Below are positions 1 to 6,501 of a DNA stretch of 14,387 bases, in pieces (position 1 is the stretch's first letter; every line of letters starts with the position of its first letter). Location: the NCBI GenBank assembly GCA_002361655.1, contig DETM01000028.1, positions 31,761 to 46,147 of the forward strand, in the 5' to 3' direction. The notes under the pieces are model-generated. The model saw nothing but the letters and a program-made list of their open reading frames with translations, was not told where the DNA came from and ran no database searches. The stretch is from Prevotella sp. UBA3288. Lineage in GTDB: Bacteria > Bacteroidota > Bacteroidia > Bacteroidales > Bacteroidaceae. The position numbers and the translations under genes were made by a program.

Positions 1-143
1 TCGATGTTCACCTCGCCGATGTCGTTGACGATGACGGCAAACTTGATGCCCTGTCGGTTGTTCAGAATACGGTTGAGAAGTGTGGTCTTTCCGCTGCCCA
101 GATAGCCTGTCAGCAGCAGTACGGGGATATCGTTCTTGTTCAT
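1..143 (-). CDS. CobW/COG0523-family GTPase, N-terminal part
   Basis: Only the first 47 codons are in the window; the gene runs off the left edge. The translation begins [20 protein letters not shown] and continues TLLNRILNN. The Walker A P-loop GYLGSGKT is at residues 13-20, and the later segment '[11 protein letters not shown]' matches the family's conserved 'VNEFGEV'-type strand. Known for the family: cytoplasmic GTPases that act as metallochaperones or metal-homeostasis factors, often for zinc, or that support cobalamin synthesis. The CXCC metal motif expected further on is outside the window, so the metal and partner cannot be judged. The ATG at 143 is the only reasonable start, placing the P-loop at the usual distance from the N-terminus. 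A TAnnTTTG promoter element lies 40 bp upstream. The family call is secure; the subfamily is not resolved. Confidence 0.88.
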   Translation of the reverse strand, partial: MNKNDIPVLLLTGYLGSGKTTLLNRILNNRQGIKFAVIVNDIGEVNI

Positions 144-182
144 GTTTTTTCTTCTTTTTTTGTCGTTTTTTCAAATCGCCTG

Positions 183-214
183 CAAAATTACTTATAAGTT
201 TGCTATTTCCCAAC
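183..214 (-). promoter_or_regulatory. Putative promoter of the CobW-family gene
   Basis: Read on the minus strand, TAATTTTG (plus positions 183-190) fits the Bacteroidota -7 consensus TAnnTTTG. A weak -33 match, GTTG (211-214), lies 20 nt upstream. The sequence after the -7 box is CAGGCG, the same as after the pyrB and fabD -7 boxes. The box is 40 bp from the start codon, and the leader between them is rich in A on the minus strand. Assigned from the motif only. Confidence 0.6.
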
Positions 215-272
215 TTTTTTATACTATTTTTACCAAAAGGCACTCGACGGCCGAAGATGGCATAGCGTCTTA

Positions 273-376
273 TAAAGGTGCGTTTGGAGGCTTCAAAAGG
301 TGCGTTTGGAGGCTTCAAAAGGTGCGTTTGGAGGCTTCAAAAGGTGCGTTTAGAGGCTTCAAAAGGTGCGTTTGGA
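273..376. repeat. 22-bp tandem repeat, about 4.7 copies
   Basis: A 22-bp unit starting AAAAGGTGCG and ending GAGGCTTC is repeated head to tail at 273-294, 295-316, 317-338 and 339-360, with a partial fifth copy at 361-376. The first copy differs at its first base (T for A) and the fourth has one substitution (TAGAGG for TGGAGG); the rest are identical. The array sits between the stop of the GH106-like gene (428) and the promoter of the CobW-family gene. Because 22 is not a multiple of three, an open frame across it moves through all three frames, so it does not look coding. The near-identity of the copies suggests recent expansion. Confidence 0.95.
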
Positions 377-427
377 TACCGGCGTTTGTTACTTCACCTG
401 CACGAATTGTGACGATTCTCAGAAGTG

Positions 428-1810
428 TCACTGCTGCGGGTTCCAATATTCTTGGTGACCATCGGGGAAGGTAACCTCGAAGAGCGAGTCGTCGGTGAAG
501 CGTATCCGGGTGCCGTCGGGCAGGATACGGCAGTCGGTGGCACCATTGAGAGGCTGTCCTAACTGCAGCATGAAGTTGCAGCGGCGCAGATAGGCGACGA
601 GCGGTTTCAGGTCGGCGGCATGGCGGCTGCGACGGTCGAAATAGGTACCGAACCACGGACGGACGGCAGGCTGACGGTCGTCGCCCGGCTGTGAGATCAC
701 GACGTGCAGGATGGTAGCGTTGACACCGGCATGGAAATAGCGGTCGGCAATGGGCTTGAGTTTTTCGAAACTCCAGTCGTCGCTGGCCAACTCAGGCCAT
801 CCGTCAGTGAAACTCTCTGCCCACACGCGGTTCTTGCCGCTGCGACGGGCAGCGCCAAGGGCAGCATTGATCTCTTTCTGGCGGAACTTGCGGTCGTCGA
901 CCCAGAACTCGGCAGCCACCTCGTCGGCGGCACTGCCGTAGGTGATGCTATTGCCGGGGAAGGGGCTGTGGGCGTAGGGCTCGCACCAGGTGCGCAGTCC
1001 GTATTCATGGGCTTTCTCCGTGAGTCCCCCCATGTACTCGCTGGCCACCAGGTCGGCAATGAGGAGGTTGAGGTCTTTCTGGCAGGCAGGGTCGGTGTAG
1101 TCGAGGGGATAGCCGAAACGCTGCTGGAATTTCTCAAAGATAGAGTCGGTATAGTTTTGCTTGCCCCGCTCCCAACTGTCGACAACCACGGTGGTCAGCG
1201 TCGGACGGTCTTTGGCAGGAATGCGACGCAGAATCTCGCCGATAAATGCCTCGAAGTGTTTCTGCACATGAACCTTCGACAGTTTGTCGACTTCCAGCCC
1301 TTCGGCCTCAGGCGAACAGGGGCTGCATACGACATCAGTGCCCCGATTGGTCTTACACACCTCGATGCCCTGCGGTGTCCAGTTGCGCATGGCTTCCTCG
1401 GGCTTGATCCACGGGCCTCCCGACTGACTCCAGCCCGGACAGTTGAAGATACCCATCTCGATGCCCAGTTCACCGGCCGTCTTCAGGGCTGTTCGCAGAT
1501 TCTTCCACCACAGCCGGCTCTGAAACTTGTTTTTTCCGAACTGCTGTCCCTCCCGGGGATTCTCCCAGTTCAGACGGTTGCGGATGTCGGTGGCCAGAAA
1601 GGCCAGCGTGATGCCGTTGTCTTTCATCCACTGCAGGTCTGCTTTCACGCCTTTAGGGTCGACCTGCTCGTTCACCCAATAGTAGTAGCAGCCTACGCGG
1701 ATGCTGTCTGGGGGTGTAAGAAACGACTGCCATAACTGGTCGCGATGGCTGTTCTGTGCCTGAACGAACAGGGACAGCATTAGAAACATGACGGTGCTTA
1801 GGGTCTTCAT
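428..1810 (-). CDS. Secreted compact GH106-like glycoside hydrolase (alpha-L-rhamnosidase family)
   Basis: The protein has 460 residues. A signal peptide (Lys at residue 2, hydrophobic 5-16, likely cut after VQA at 18) points to the periplasm. The mature start 'FLTPPDSIRVGCYYYWVN' (30-47), 'NCPGWSQSGGPWIKPEEAM' (123-141), 'DSWERGKQNYTD' (211-222), 'EFW' (301-303) and 'AESFTDGWPE' (331-340) follow the usual order of GH106 conserved blocks. Glu277 (WCEPY) and Glu332 (WAESF) are the best candidates for catalytic acidic residues; this assignment is mine. Known GH106 enzymes remove terminal alpha-L-rhamnose from pectin-type glycans and are usually around twice this length, with C-terminal beta domains. 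Here the protein ends about 40 residues after the 'RRCNFMLQLGQP' block, with a short tail that contains a 'LPDGTRI' segment. It may be a minimal family member or an in-frame deletion product. The start lies 26 bp after the pyrI stop, so the two may share a transcript. Substrate unknown. Confidence 0.75.
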   Translation of the reverse strand: MKTLSTVMFLMLSLFVQAQNSHRDQLWQSFLTPPDSIRVGCYYYWVNEQVDPKGVKADLQWMKDNGITLAFLATDIRNRLNWENPREGQQFGKNKFQSRLWWKNLRTALKTAGELGIEMGIFNCPGWSQSGGPWIKPEEAMRNWTPQGIEVCKTNRGTDVVCSPCSPEAEGLEVDKLSKVHVQKHFEAFIGEILRRIPAKDRPTLTTVVVDSWERGKQNYTDSIFEKFQQRFGYPLDYTDPACQKDLNLLIADLVASEYMGGLTEKAHEYGLRTWCEPYAHSPFPGNSITYGSAADEVAAEFWVDDRKFRQKEINAALGAARRSGKNRVWAESFTDGWPELASDDWSFEKLKPIADRYFHAGVNATILHVVISQPGDDRQPAVRPWFGTYFDRRSRHAADLKPLVAYLRRCNFMLQLGQPLNGATDCRILPDGTRIRFTDDSLFEVTFPDGHQEYWNPQQ

Positions 1811-1818
1811 GGGGTATT

Positions 1819-1836
1819 GGGAATGGTGAATGATGG
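1819..1836. repeat. Short heptamer-type spacer between pyrI and the GH106-like gene
   Basis: The plus strand reads GGGAATG GTGAATG ATGG, two 7-bp units and a partial third, ending exactly at the pyrI stop codon (1837-1839 on the plus strand). The same 'ATGGTTAG' end is found after the heptamer array upstream of pyrB (3321-3348). Only about two units are present, so on its own this would be weak; it is listed because of its relatives in the other gaps. Confidence 0.5.
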
Positions 1837-2283
1837 TTAGACGAGTTCCACCTTGCTGATGTCCTGCTCCTTTTCGCAGTAGTGGCAGGTGAGCAGGTTG
1901 TCGTGGACGTGGAAGAGGGTGGGCATGGGCTCGTTGTTAGTGATGCACTTGGGGTTGTTGCAGCGCACGATGCCGCGGATTTCATCGGGGGTGACGACGG
2001 TCTTCTTCTCCACAACCTCGTAGTCGCGGATGATGTTGAGGATGACATTCGGGGCGACGACGGAGAGTCGGGATATCTCGTCGTCGGTGAAGAACTTGTC
2101 GCTGACTTTGATGATGCCCTTGTTGCCTACTTTCTGCGAGGGGTAGTTGATGCCGATGGTGACGGGAGTCTTTAGGTCAAACAGCCCTAACAGTGCTGCT
2201 ACTTCGTAGGTCTTGTCGGCGGGTATATGGTCGATGACGGTGCCTTGTTCGATGGCGGCAACCAGACGTTCTTTCTTGTTCAT
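1837..2283 (-). CDS. pyrI: Aspartate carbamoyltransferase regulatory chain
   Basis: This 148-residue protein has the normal length for PyrI. The N-terminal nucleotide-binding domain includes '[11 protein letters not shown]' (14-24), which in the family binds the allosteric nucleotides ATP and CTP. The C-terminal zinc domain has four cysteines, Cys108-x4-Cys113 and Cys133-x2-Cys136, the structural zinc site through which PyrI contacts the catalytic chain. It adds feedback control to the first committed step of pyrimidine synthesis, forming the cytoplasmic holoenzyme with PyrB. The gene follows pyrB on the same strand after 43 bp, the usual order, and is probably transcribed from the pyrB promoter. 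The ATG at 2283 matches the family N-terminus. Confidence 0.97.
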   Translation of the reverse strand: MNKKERLVAAIEQGTVIDHIPADKTYEVAALLGLFDLKTPVTIGINYPSQKVGNKGIIKVSDKFFTDDEISRLSVVAPNVILNIIRDYEVVEKKTVVTPDEIRGIVRCNNPKCITNNEPMPTLFHVHDNLLTCHYCEKEQDISKVELV

Positions 2284-2289
2284 TGCTAA

Positions 2290-2325
2290 TAGTAAATTAT
2301 AAATTGTAAATCGTCAAATCGTAAA
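2290..2325. repeat. Degenerate period-7 array between pyrB and pyrI
   Basis: The plus strand can be split into TAGTAAA, TTATAAA, TTGTAAA, TCGTCAAA (one base longer) and TCGTAAA, a TNRTAAA pattern of period 7. It fills most of the 43-bp gap and ends one base before the pyrB stop codon (2327-2329). Its composition is AT-rich, so some of the periodicity could be chance; its position matches that of the other period-7 arrays in the window. Confidence 0.55.
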
Positions 2326-2326
2326 T

Positions 2327-3271
2327 TTATATGATGGTTTTGTCGTTTTTGACTTCGTCTAACGAGATGCCGAGTACGTCGCAGAAGATGGCCTCGCGGG
2401 CAAAGAGTCCGTTGCCTGCCTGCTGGATGTAGTAGGCATGCGGGTTGTCGTCTACCTCGTAGGCTATCTCGTTGACGCGGGGCAGTGGATGGAGAATCTT
2501 CATGTTGGGCTTGGCCAGCCGCAGCAGGTCGTTGTTCAGTATATAGATGTTCTTCACCCGCTCATACTCCATGAGGTCGGAGAAGCGCTCTTTCTGCACG
2601 CGGGTCATATAGAGAATGTCGGCATCCTGGATGACCTTCTCGTTGAAGGCGGTGTGCTCCTGATACTTTATGCCGTGCTCCTCGCAGTAGAGTTTATACT
2701 CCTTGGGCATCTGCAGTTCCTTGGGGGCCACGAAGTGGAAGGTGGGGTTGAAGTGGCGCATGGCCATGAGCAGCGAGTGGACGGTGCGTCCGTATTTCAG
2801 GTCGCCCACCATATAAATATTAAGGTTGTCGAGCGTGCCCTGTGTCTTGTAGATAGAGTAGAGGTCGAGCATGCACTGCGAGGGGTGCTGGTGGGCACCG
2901 TCGCCGGCATTGACGATGGGCACGGGTGCCACCTCGGCGGCATACTGCGCTGCCCCCTCGATGAAGTGGCGCATGACGATGACGTCGGCATAGTTGCTCA
3001 CCATGAGTATGGTGTCTTTGAGCGTCTCGCCCTTGGTGCCGCTGGTCACTTTCGGGTCGGCGAAGCCGATGACGCGGGCGCCGAGGCGGTTGGCTGCGGT
3101 CTCGAACGACAGACGGGTTCTGGTACTGGGCTCAAAGAACAGGGTGGCTACCACTTTGCCCCTGAGCAGTTGGCGGTTGGGATGCTTTTCAAACTCCTGT
3201 GCCATCTCAATCATATAGAGAATCTTCTCCTTCGTGAGGTCGGCAATGGTGACGAAATTATGCTTTTCCAT
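2327..3271 (-). CDS. pyrB: Aspartate carbamoyltransferase catalytic chain
   Basis: The 314-residue protein condenses carbamoyl phosphate with L-aspartate to give N-carbamoyl-L-aspartate, an early step of de novo UMP synthesis. The carbamoyl-phosphate motif STRTR is at 49-53 inside '[15 protein letters not shown]' (45-59). The mobile 80s loop is 'SGTKGETL' (77-84), with the family lysine at Lys80. '[12 protein letters not shown]' (121-132) and 'HPLPR' (261-265) are the other active-site signatures. Length and order of motifs are those of class B enzymes that work with PyrI, which is encoded directly downstream. The ATG at 3271 lies 29 bp from a TACCTTTG promoter element. No truncation or missing key residue is visible. 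Confidence 0.98.
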   Translation of the reverse strand: MEKHNFVTIADLTKEKILYMIEMAQEFEKHPNRQLLRGKVVATLFFEPSTRTRLSFETAANRLGARVIGFADPKVTSGTKGETLKDTILMVSNYADVIVMRHFIEGAAQYAAEVAPVPIVNAGDGAHQHPSQCMLDLYSIYKTQGTLDNLNIYMVGDLKYGRTVHSLLMAMRHFNPTFHFVAPKELQMPKEYKLYCEEHGIKYQEHTAFNEKVIQDADILYMTRVQKERFSDLMEYERVKNIYILNNDLLRLAKPNMKILHPLPRVNEIAYEVDDNPHAYYIQQAGNGLFAREAIFCDVLGISLDEVKNDKTII

Positions 3272-3300
3272 ATCGAGGCTTTTTGATGTTTTGTCGCCTG

Positions 3301-3308
3301 CAAAGGTA
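3301..3308 (-). promoter_or_regulatory. pyrBI promoter, -7 element
   Basis: TACCTTTG on the minus strand is an exact TAnnTTTG match, 29 bp upstream of the pyrB ATG. No TTTG is seen at the -33 position; that region falls at the edge of, or inside, the heptamer array at 3321-3348. The 15-nt core GTACCTTTGCAGGCG is identical to the core of the divergent fabD promoter. Confidence 0.75.
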
Positions 3309-3320
3309 CGAAGAATAATT

Positions 3321-3348
3321 GAGAATGGAGAATGTAGAATGGAGAATT
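3321..3348. repeat. Heptamer tandem array upstream of pyrB
   Basis: On the plus strand the units are GAGAATG, GAGAATG, TAGAATG, GAGAATT: four exact 7-bp steps. The third unit has T in place of the first G, the same G,G,T unit order as the array next to secA. The array is followed by ATGGTTAG and occupies the region upstream of the pyrB -7 element. Confidence 0.9.
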
Positions 3349-3360
3349 ATGGTTAGCCAA

Positions 3361-3390
3361 GGCGTTAAAGGGCGTTAAAGGGCGTTAAAG
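3361..3390. repeat. Three perfect 10-bp direct repeats upstream of fabD
   Basis: GGCGTTAAAG occurs three times without a gap or mismatch. The block ends 25 bp before the fabD -7 box. A 10-bp step is about one helical turn, so equivalent bases would face the same side of the DNA. It could be an operator or simply a small expanded repeat; there is no evidence for a particular binding protein. Confidence 0.95.
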
Positions 3391-3415
3391 AGGGAGGGGT
3401 TTGATGAAAAATATG

Positions 3416-3423
3416 TACCTTTG
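3416..3423 (+). promoter_or_regulatory. fabD operon promoter, -7 element
   Basis: TACCTTTG is an exact match to the Bacteroidota -7 consensus, 41 bp upstream of the fabD ATG, and would serve fabD, the amylase and the AlaX-like gene together. The nearest TTTG (3400-3403) is only 12 nt away, closer than the usual -33 spacing, so the -33 element is unclear. Confidence 0.75.
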
Positions 3424-3464
3424 CAGGCGCAAACATTTAATCATATTTTAAATTAGAGAAAGAA

Positions 3465-4352
3465 ATGAAAGCATTTGTATTCCCTGGACAGGGAGCACAG
3501 TTCGTAGGAATGGGTAAGGACCTCTACGACAACAACGCCACAGCAAAGGAACTTTTCGAGAAAGCCAACGAGATTCTGGGTTACAGAATCACTGATATCA
3601 TGTTCGAAGGAACACCCGAAGACCTGAAACAGACGAAGGTGACCCAGCCTGCCGTCTTCCTGCACAGCGTCATCTCGGCCATCTGCATGGGAGATGACTT
3701 CCAGCCCGCCATGACGGCCGGACACTCGCTGGGCGAGTTCTCGGCGCTCGTGGCTGCCGGTGCCCTGTCGTTCGAAGACGGCCTGAAGTTGGTCTACGCC
3801 CGTGCCATGGCCATGCAGAAGGCCTGCGAGGCTGCCCCCTCTACGATGGCTGCCATCATCGGTCTGCCCGACGAGAAGGTAGAGGAGGTCTGCGCCGGTA
3901 TCAACCGCGAGGGTCACGTGGTGGTCTGCGCCAACTATAACAACCCCGGGCAGTTGGTCATCTCCGGCAACGTGGAGGCCATCGACGAGGCCTGCGAGCA
4001 ACTGAAGGCTGCCGGTGCGAAGCGTGCCATACCGCTGCCTGTGGGCGGTGCCTTCCACAGCCCCCTGATGCAGCCCGCCAAGGACGAACTGCAGGCAGCC
4101 ATCGAGAAGACGCCTTTCCAGACGCCGAAGTGCCCCGTCTATCAGAACGTGGACGGCAAGCCCCATACCGATCCTGCCGAGATCAAGCAGAACCTGATTG
4201 CCCAGTTGACCTCTTCCGTTCGATGGACACAGTGCGTGCAGTCGATGATTGCCGACGGTGCCGACGACTTCACCGAGTGCGGACCCGGCAAGGCTCTGCA
4301 GGGTATGATAGCCAAGATCAACAAAGAGGTTTCGGCTCATGGCATCGCATAA
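3465..4352 (+). CDS. fabD: Malonyl-CoA:ACP transacylase
   Basis: This 295-residue protein transfers the malonyl group from malonyl-CoA to acyl carrier protein, supplying the extender for type II fatty-acid synthesis in the cytoplasm. The N-terminal 'FPGQGAQ' is at 6-12. The nucleophile Ser88 lies in 'GHSLGE' (86-91). Arg113 in 'YARAMAMQ' is in the position of the carboxylate-binding arginine, and His198 in 'GGAFHSPLM' is the catalytic histidine. 'GPGKALQGM' (273-281) is the C-terminal signature. The length is normal. It is the first gene of a plus-strand cluster; its last 14 bp overlap the start of the amylase gene in another frame. The other fab genes are not in the window. Confidence 0.97.
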   Translation: MKAFVFPGQGAQFVGMGKDLYDNNATAKELFEKANEILGYRITDIMFEGTPEDLKQTKVTQPAVFLHSVISAICMGDDFQPAMTAGHSLGEFSALVAAGALSFEDGLKLVYARAMAMQKACEAAPSTMAAIIGLPDEKVEEVCAGINREGHVVVCANYNNPGQLVISGNVEAIDEACEQLKAAGAKRAIPLPVGGAFHSPLMQPAKDELQAAIEKTPFQTPKCPVYQNVDGKPHTDPAEIKQNLIAQLTSSVRWTQCVQSMIADGADDFTECGPGKALQGMIAKINKEVSAHGIA

Positions 4353-5985
4353 GATCGTTATCTACCAAATCTTTTCGCGCTTGTACAGCGGCTCGGCGAA
4401 TAGCCAGAGCCAGGATCGCTGTACGGCGCGAAAACCTTTTGGCACCATCGAGGAGAACGGTTGCGGCAAACTGAACGATTTCACGCCCCAGGTGCTGAAG
4501 CAGATTCGCGAGATGGGCATCACCCATGTGTGGTACACCGGTGTCATTCGCCACGCCACGCAGACCGACTACAGTGCCTACGGCATTCCCCGTCAGCATC
4601 CGGCCGTGGTGAAGGGTAGGGCAGGGTCGCCCTATGCTATCACCGACTATTACGACATCGACCCCGACCTGGCCGTCAACGTGCCGAAGCGCATGGAGGA
4701 GTTTGAGCGCCTGGTCAACCGCACCCACCGTGCCGGACTGAAGGTGGTCATCGACTTCGTACCCAACCACGTGGCGCGCCAGTACCACAGCATCTGTAAA
4801 CCGGAAGGTGTGCGCGACCTGGGCGAGGACGACGACCCCAACATAGGCTTCGAACCCCGGCACAACAATTTCTACTATTGTCCCGGTCAGGCCTTTACGC
4901 CTTACTTCGACCTCTACCACGGCATGGACGAGCCTTATCACGAGATGCCGGCCAAGGCCACGGGCAATGACTGTTTCCACAATGCGCCGGGCCGCAACGA
5001 CTGGTATGAGACGGTGAAACTGAACTACGGCGTAGACTATTATGCCGGCGGCATCGGCCATTTCGACCCCACGCCCGACACGTGGATGAAGATGCTCGAC
5101 ATCCTGCTGTTCTGGGCTTCGAAAGGCATCGACGCCTTCCGCTGCGACATGGCCGAGATGGTGCCTGCCGAGTTCTGGGCATGGGCCACCGCCCGTGTAC
5201 GTGAGCAGTATCCCGACGTGCGCTTCATCGGCGAGGTGTACAATCCTGCGCAGTATCGCCGCTACATCGCCTCCGGCTTCGACTATCTGTACGACAAGGT
5301 GGGCATGTACGATGCTATGCGCGACGTGATCTGTCATCGCCAGGGCACCGATGCCATTACGCGTGCCTGGCAGCAGACTGACGACATACGCGACCACATG
5401 CTCTATTTCCTGGAGAACCACGACGAGCAGCGTATTGCCAGCGACTTCTTTGCCGGGTCAGGCGAGAAGGCAGTGCCTGCTCTGGTGGTCAACGCGCTGT
5501 TGCAGAAAAACCCCTTCATGCTCTACTTCGGACAGGAATGGGGCGAGCGCGGCATGGACGAAGAGGGCTTCAGCGGTTGCGACGGTCGTACGACCATTTT
5601 CGACTATTGGTCGCTGACTCCGCAGGAAAACGATTTGAAGCGCATCTACACGAAGGTGCTCAACATAGCCCGTACGGAGAAGACGGTCAGCGAGGGTCAG
5701 ATGTTCGACGTGATGTATGCCAATCAGGACCATTATCGCCAGTATGCCTTCCTGCGCAAGGCCGGCAAGGAGATACTGCTCGTGGCGGCCAATTTCGACG
5801 ACAGCGCTGAGACCTGGTCGCTCAACATTCCCGACCACGCCTATAACTACTTGGAGATGCAGGAGAAGGCCTACAAGGTCGAGGACTTGCTGACCGGCGA
5901 ACAGCGTTCACTCGTGCTGATGATGGGTACGCCTGTTGAAGTGAGACTGCCAGCCCGCGGTGCCGTGGTTTATAAACTCAAATAA
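4339..5985 (+). CDS. Cytoplasmic GH13 alpha-amylase family protein
   Basis: The 548-residue protein carries the four GH13 regions: 'DFVPNH' (139-144), 'GIDAFRCDMAEM' (263-274) with Arg268 and the nucleophile Asp270, 'FIGEVY' (296-301) with the acid/base Glu299, and 'ENHDEQR' (359-365) with the transition-state Asp362. There is no signal peptide, so it should act inside the cell on alpha-glucans such as glycogen or imported maltodextrins. A C-terminal beta domain (about 460-548) ends 'PARGAVVYKLK', typical of family members. The ATG at 4339 is inside fabD, giving a 14-bp overlap that suggests translational coupling; the very early motif 'VIYQIFSRLYSG' (7-18) supports this start. The specificity (amylase, glucosidase or transferase) cannot be fixed from the sequence. 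Confidence 0.93.
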   Translation: MASHKIVIYQIFSRLYSGSANSQSQDRCTARKPFGTIEENGCGKLNDFTPQVLKQIREMGITHVWYTGVIRHATQTDYSAYGIPRQHPAVVKGRAGSPYAITDYYDIDPDLAVNVPKRMEEFERLVNRTHRAGLKVVIDFVPNHVARQYHSICKPEGVRDLGEDDDPNIGFEPRHNNFYYCPGQAFTPYFDLYHGMDEPYHEMPAKATGNDCFHNAPGRNDWYETVKLNYGVDYYAGGIGHFDPTPDTWMKMLDILLFWASKGIDAFRCDMAEMVPAEFWAWATARVREQYPDVRFIGEVYNPAQYRRYIASGFDYLYDKVGMYDAMRDVICHRQGTDAITRAWQQTDDIRDHMLYFLENHDEQRIASDFFAGSGEKAVPALVVNALLQKNPFMLYFGQEWGERGMDEEGFSGCDGRTTIFDYWSLTPQENDLKRIYTKVLNIARTEKTVSEGQMFDVMYANQDHYRQYAFLRKAGKEILLVAANFDDSAETWSLNIPDHAYNYLEMQEKAYKVEDLLTGEQRSLVLMMGTPVEVRLPARGAVVYKLK

Positions 5986-5986
5986 G

Positions 5987-6451
5987 ATGGAAGACTATAC
6001 GCTGAACGACCATAACAAGGAGGAGTATCCGCCGTCGCACACGGCAGAGCATCTGCTGAACCAGACGATGATCAGACTGTTTGGATGTGAGCGGAGTTAC
6101 AATGCTCATGTGGAACGGAAAAAGAGCAAGATGAGTTTTCATCTGGATCATAAGCCAACGCGACAGGAGGAGAGGGCCATTGAGCAGCGGATGAACGAAC
6201 TGATCGATGACGACTTGCCTGTGACCTTCGAGTTTGTGACGCGTGACAGTGTGCCTGAGGGCATCACGCTCGACCGTCTGCCCGATGATGCGAGCGAGAC
6301 GATACGACTGGTGCGCATTGGCGACTATGATGTGTGTCCCTGCATTGGTAAACATGTGCGCTCGACAGCGCAGATAGGGCGCTTCGAGATGCTAGGTACC
6401 AACTGGGACGAGCACGAACGGTCGTTCAGGGTGAGGTTTAAGATTGTGTGA
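5987..6451 (+). CDS. AlaX-like protein (alanyl-tRNA synthetase editing-domain homologue)
   Basis: With the ATG at 5987 the protein has 154 residues and starts one base after the amylase stop; an upstream ATG at 5960 would overlap the amylase and adds nine residues without family character. The metal-binding signature of the AlaRS second additional domain is present: His18-x3-His22 in 'SHTAEHLL' and Cys119-x3-His123 in 'CPCIGKH'. Known for the family: free-standing AlaX proteins hydrolyse mischarged tRNA(Ala), mainly Ser-tRNA(Ala), as trans-editing factors. The N-terminal AlaX half with the GxG motif is absent, so this is the short form. The middle 'HLDHKPTRQEERAIEQRMNE' (52-71) resembles the helix of the domain. 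Clustering with fabD and an amylase gives no functional clue. The exact substrate is inferred. Confidence 0.82.
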   Translation: MEDYTLNDHNKEEYPPSHTAEHLLNQTMIRLFGCERSYNAHVERKKSKMSFHLDHKPTRQEERAIEQRMNELIDDDLPVTFEFVTRDSVPEGITLDRLPDDASETIRLVRIGDYDVCPCIGKHVRSTAQIGRFEMLGTNWDEHERSFRVRFKIV

Positions 6452-6465
6452 TGGTGTATAGTCGT

Positions 6466-6501
6466 CCCTCTGATTCCTCCTTGCGGGGGGGAGTCAGAGG
6501 G
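6466..6501 (+). terminator. Strong hairpin, probable terminator of the fabD-amylase-AlaX cluster
   Basis: CCCTCTGATTCCTCC pairs with GGGGGAGTCAGAGGG (15 bp, two G-T wobbles) around the loop TTGCGG. On the plus strand it is followed by CAATTTTC, a short T tract, 14 bp after the AlaX-like stop. The 3' arm includes the last codons and stop of the convergent minus-strand gene. On the minus strand no T tract follows, so it may only act as an end-stabilising hairpin there. Confidence 0.8.

Noticed and set aside
61..64. HU arm change (Ile in place of the intercalating Pro, protein residues 61-64) as a novelty
   Set aside because: The 'ARNISKNTT' arm is, to my knowledge, the common form in Bacteroidota HU proteins, so it is a lineage marker and not a new finding. 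The numbers given are residues of the HU protein encoded at 11973-12254.
273..376. 22-bp repeat as a CRISPR array
   Set aside because: Units are contiguous with no spacers, and no cas gene is in the window.
136..474. Plus-strand open frame across the 22-bp repeat
   Set aside because: The peptide repeats only because the 22-bp unit passes through three frames; it covers the CobW-family promoter, has no family features and overlaps the end of the GH106-like gene.
704..1735. Long plus-strand open frame opposite the GH106-like gene
   Set aside because: It is a mirror frame of a gene with clear family motifs; its peptide has no recognisable domain and no start context.
2438..3286. Long plus-strand open frame opposite pyrB
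   Set aside because: Shadow of a well-supported enzyme; the composition (rich in Val, His, Gly, Leu) is typical for antisense frames of GC-rich codons.
3453..5421. Two long minus-strand open frames (3453-4340, 4318-5421) opposite fabD and the amylase
   Set aside because: Both genes on the plus strand have complete catalytic motifs, so these are antisense shadows.
5960..5986. Upstream ATG at 5960 for the AlaX-like protein
   Set aside because: It would overlap the amylase C-terminus and adds nine residues not needed for the fold; the ATG at 5987 directly follows the amylase stop.
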